From Solirubrobacterales bacterium 70-9 (lineage in GTDB: Bacteria > Actinomycetota > Thermoleophilia > Solirubrobacterales > 70-9): a DNA stretch of 6,944 nt. Position numbers and translations under genes: made by a program. The notes below the pieces were generated by a model that worked only from the letters and a program-made list of their open reading frames with translations, was not told the origin of the DNA and searched no databases. Shown piece after piece: positions 5,408-6,944 of the stretch (positions are counted from its first letter, which is position 1; each line of letters starts with the position of its first letter). The stretch lies in contig MKSH01000095.1 in the NCBI GenBank assembly GCA_001898095.1, positions 525 to 7,468 of the forward strand. Direction: 5' to 3'.

Positions 5408-6944
5408 AGGTCGATTCGCGTTCGCGCGCTCCGCAGTTCGACGCAGTGGTCGTCGGGGCCGGCATGGCCGGGCTCTACGCGGTCCATCGCCTACGCGAGG
5501 ACGGTCTCTCGGTGAGGGCGTTCGAGCGTGGTCCCAAGGTCGGCGGGACCTGGTACTGGAACCGCTACCCGGGCTGCCGGTGCGACGTGGAGAGCGTCCT
5601 TTATTCCTACAAGTTCTCCGAAGAGCGGCAGCAGGAGTGGCGGTGGTCGAGCCGCTACGCCGGGGCGGGCGAGATCCAGGCCTACCTGGAGCGGGTTGCC
5701 GACAAGTTCCACCTGCGGCGCGACATCCAGCTGAATGCGACCGTCGAAGCCGCGCGATTCGACGAGGCGTCGGGACGCTGGGAGGTGACGGTGGCGGGCG
5801 AGAAGGTCTGGGGCCGCCACCTGGTGATGGCGAGCGGGTGCCTTTCGCGGGCCGTGTTGCCCGGGATCGAGGGCGTCGAGGATTTCGGGGGCGCCATCTT
5901 CCACACCAGCGACTGGCCCGAGGAGGGGGTCGACCTGCGCGGCAAACGCGTCGGCATCATCGGTACCGGCTCCTCAGGCATCCAAGCAGCGCCGTTGATC
6001 GCCGCCGAAGCCGAGCATCTTCACGTCTTCCAGCGAACCCCCCAATTCTCGATCCCGGCCTGGAACCGCCCGCTCGGCGACGATGAGTACGAGCAGATCC
6101 GGGCGGGGTATGCGGACCTGAGGCGGGAGGCGGCGGCGGCGATCGGCGGCGTCCCCTACGAGGAACCCGATCACGATGCGCCGACGGCGCCCGCCCACGT
6201 GGTCGACGGCTGGCTGGAGCAGACCTGGGCGCGCGGCGGCTATCCGATGATCCTTTCCTACCCCGACATCCTCACCAACGACGAGACCAGCGAGATCGTC
6301 GGCGAGTGGGTCAAGCGGCGGATCCGCGAGCGCATCGACGACCCGGCGGTGGCGGAGAGGCTGATGCCGAGCTACCCCTTCGGCGCCAAGCGCCTCTGCG
6401 TCGACACCGAATACTTCGAGACCTTCAATCGTCCCAACGTCACCTTGGTGGACCTGCGTGAGGAGCCGATCGAACGGATCGTCGAGACCGGGGTCGAAAC
6501 CGCGTCCGGGCTGGTCGAGCTCGACGTACTGGTGCTCGCGACCGGCTTCGATGCGCTGACCGGAGCGCTCCTTGCAATCGACCCGCAGGGCCGCGGCGGC
6601 CTCTCGCTGAGCGAAAAGTGGGCCGACGGGCCCGCCGCCGTCTTCGGCGTGATGAGCTCCGGATTCCCCAACATGTTCATGGTGAACGGCCCCGGCAGCG
6701 TCTCCGTGCTCTACAACATGGTCGCTTCGATCGAACAGAACGTCGACTGGATCGCGGACGCGATCGCGCACGTGAGGACGAACGGCTACGACTCGATCGA
6801 GTCGACGGACGAGGCGGACCGGGGGGGGGCCCGACACGTCGACGAGGTCGCGGCGACGACGATGTTCACCAGGGTCGAGGCCTGGTACACGGGGGCGAAC
6901 GGCGAAGGCAAGGCGAAGTCGTTCCTCGCCTACACGGGCGGCGG
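5404..6944 (+). CDS. Baeyer-Villiger monooxygenase, canonical type I (3' end beyond window)
   Basis: An open frame of 513 codons that runs off the right edge and probably lacks only the last few tens of residues. The FAD motif is GAGMAG (18-23). The long signature GGTWYWNRYPGCRCD is at 47-61, and the short fingerprint FGGAIFHTSDWP is intact at 161-172 with His167. The NADPH motif is GTGSSG (187-192). KRLCVD (329-334) carries the active-site Arg330 and Asp334, ATGFD is at 379-383, and the C-terminal pattern HVDEVA...WYTGAN is present. It resembles the phenylacetone/cyclohexanone monooxygenase group and should oxidise a ketone to an ester or lactone with NADPH and O2; the substrate is unknown. 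It starts at TTG 5404, since ATG 5464 or GTG 5446 would cut into the FAD fold. A tract of nine G at 6821-6829 lies in the frame, which stays correct across it. It is only moderately similar to the first BVMO, so the pair is old paralogues rather than a recent duplication. Confidence 0.93.
   Translation, partial: MKVDSRSRAPQFDAVVVGAGMAGLYAVHRLREDGLSVRAFERGPKVGGTWYWNRYPGCRCDVESVLYSYKFSEERQQEWRWSSRYAGAGEIQAYLERVADKFHLRRDIQLNATVEAARFDEASGRWEVTVAGEKVWGRHLVMASGCLSRAVLPGIEGVEDFGGAIFHTSDWPEEGVDLRGKRVGIIGTGSSGIQAAPLIAAEAEHLHVFQRTPQFSIPAWNRPLGDDEYEQIRAGYADLRREAAAAIGGVPYEEPDHDAPTAPAHVVDGWLEQTWARGGYPMILSYPDILTNDETSEIVGEWVKRRIRERIDDPAVAERLMPSYPFGAKRLCVDTEYFETFNRPNVTLVDLREEPIERIVETGVETASGLVELDVLVLATGFDALTGALLAIDPQGRGGLSLSEKWADGPAAVFGVMSSGFPNMFMVNGPGSVSVLYNMVASIEQNVDWIADAIAHVRTNGYDSIESTDEADRGGARHVDEVAATTMFTRVEAWYTGANGEGKAKSFLAYTGG

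Noticed and set aside
3465..5567. Shared 20-nt stretch between the two BVMO genes (3465-3484 and 5548-5567) as a recombination repeat
   Set aside because: It encodes the conserved TWYWNR signature; identity at this length is explained by protein constraint and biased codon choice, and the flanks differ.
6821..6829. Frameshift at the nine-G tract
   Set aside because: Translation in one frame gives BVMO family sequence both before (NVDWIADAI) and after (HVDEVA, WYTGAN) the tract.
5974..6837. Minus-strand open frame (287 codons) opposite the second BVMO
   Set aside because: Same shadow effect; the + strand carries the full BVMO motif set in this interval.
1..6944. CRISPR array, insertion-sequence ends or rRNA
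   Set aside because: No regularly spaced repeats, transposase motifs or rRNA-like sequence were seen on either strand.

Overview
The window looks like chromosomal DNA of a high-GC actinobacterium. Three things suggest this: strong GC bias at third codon positions, GTG and TTG starts behind strong AGGAGG ribosome-binding sites, and a tRNA gene without an encoded CCA end. The flavour of the proteins would fit Thermoleophilia or another soil actinobacterium, but the exact lineage cannot be fixed from the sequence. All genes read on the + strand.

Left part (1-2118): the end of a probable integrated mobile element. A DUF3102-like protein of 263 aa overlaps by 8 nt the start of a full-length 431-aa tyrosine recombinase. 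The recombinase stops only 9 nt before an intact tRNA-Cys (GCA) gene at 2128-2198. A promoter-like pair, TTGAGG and TATAAG, lies inside the last codons and stop of the recombinase gene, placed to drive the tRNA. The geometry suggests that the element lies to the left and supplies the 5' flank, and probably the promoter, of the tRNA.

Middle (2199-2461): a non-coding gap containing nested inverted repeats, a plausible terminator ending in TTTT at 2359-2362, and a 21-nt near-perfect palindrome at 2383-2403 that could be an operator for the following genes.

Right part (2462-6944): a tightly packed set of four oxidative genes, probably one operon. They encode a classical NAD-type short-chain dehydrogenase, a first flavin Baeyer-Villiger monooxygenase (BVMO), a small SnoaL/NTF2-like protein, and a second BVMO that starts at TTG and runs off the right edge. 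A coherent reading is catabolism or tailoring of a hydrophobic (cyclic) alcohol: dehydrogenase to ketone, then BVMO to ester or lactone. A hydrolase would be expected next but is not in the window. The substrate is unknown.

The strongest oddity is in the first BVMO. The His of the FxGxxxHxxxWP fingerprint is Gln175, and two further family positions also differ, while the second BVMO keeps all of these residues.
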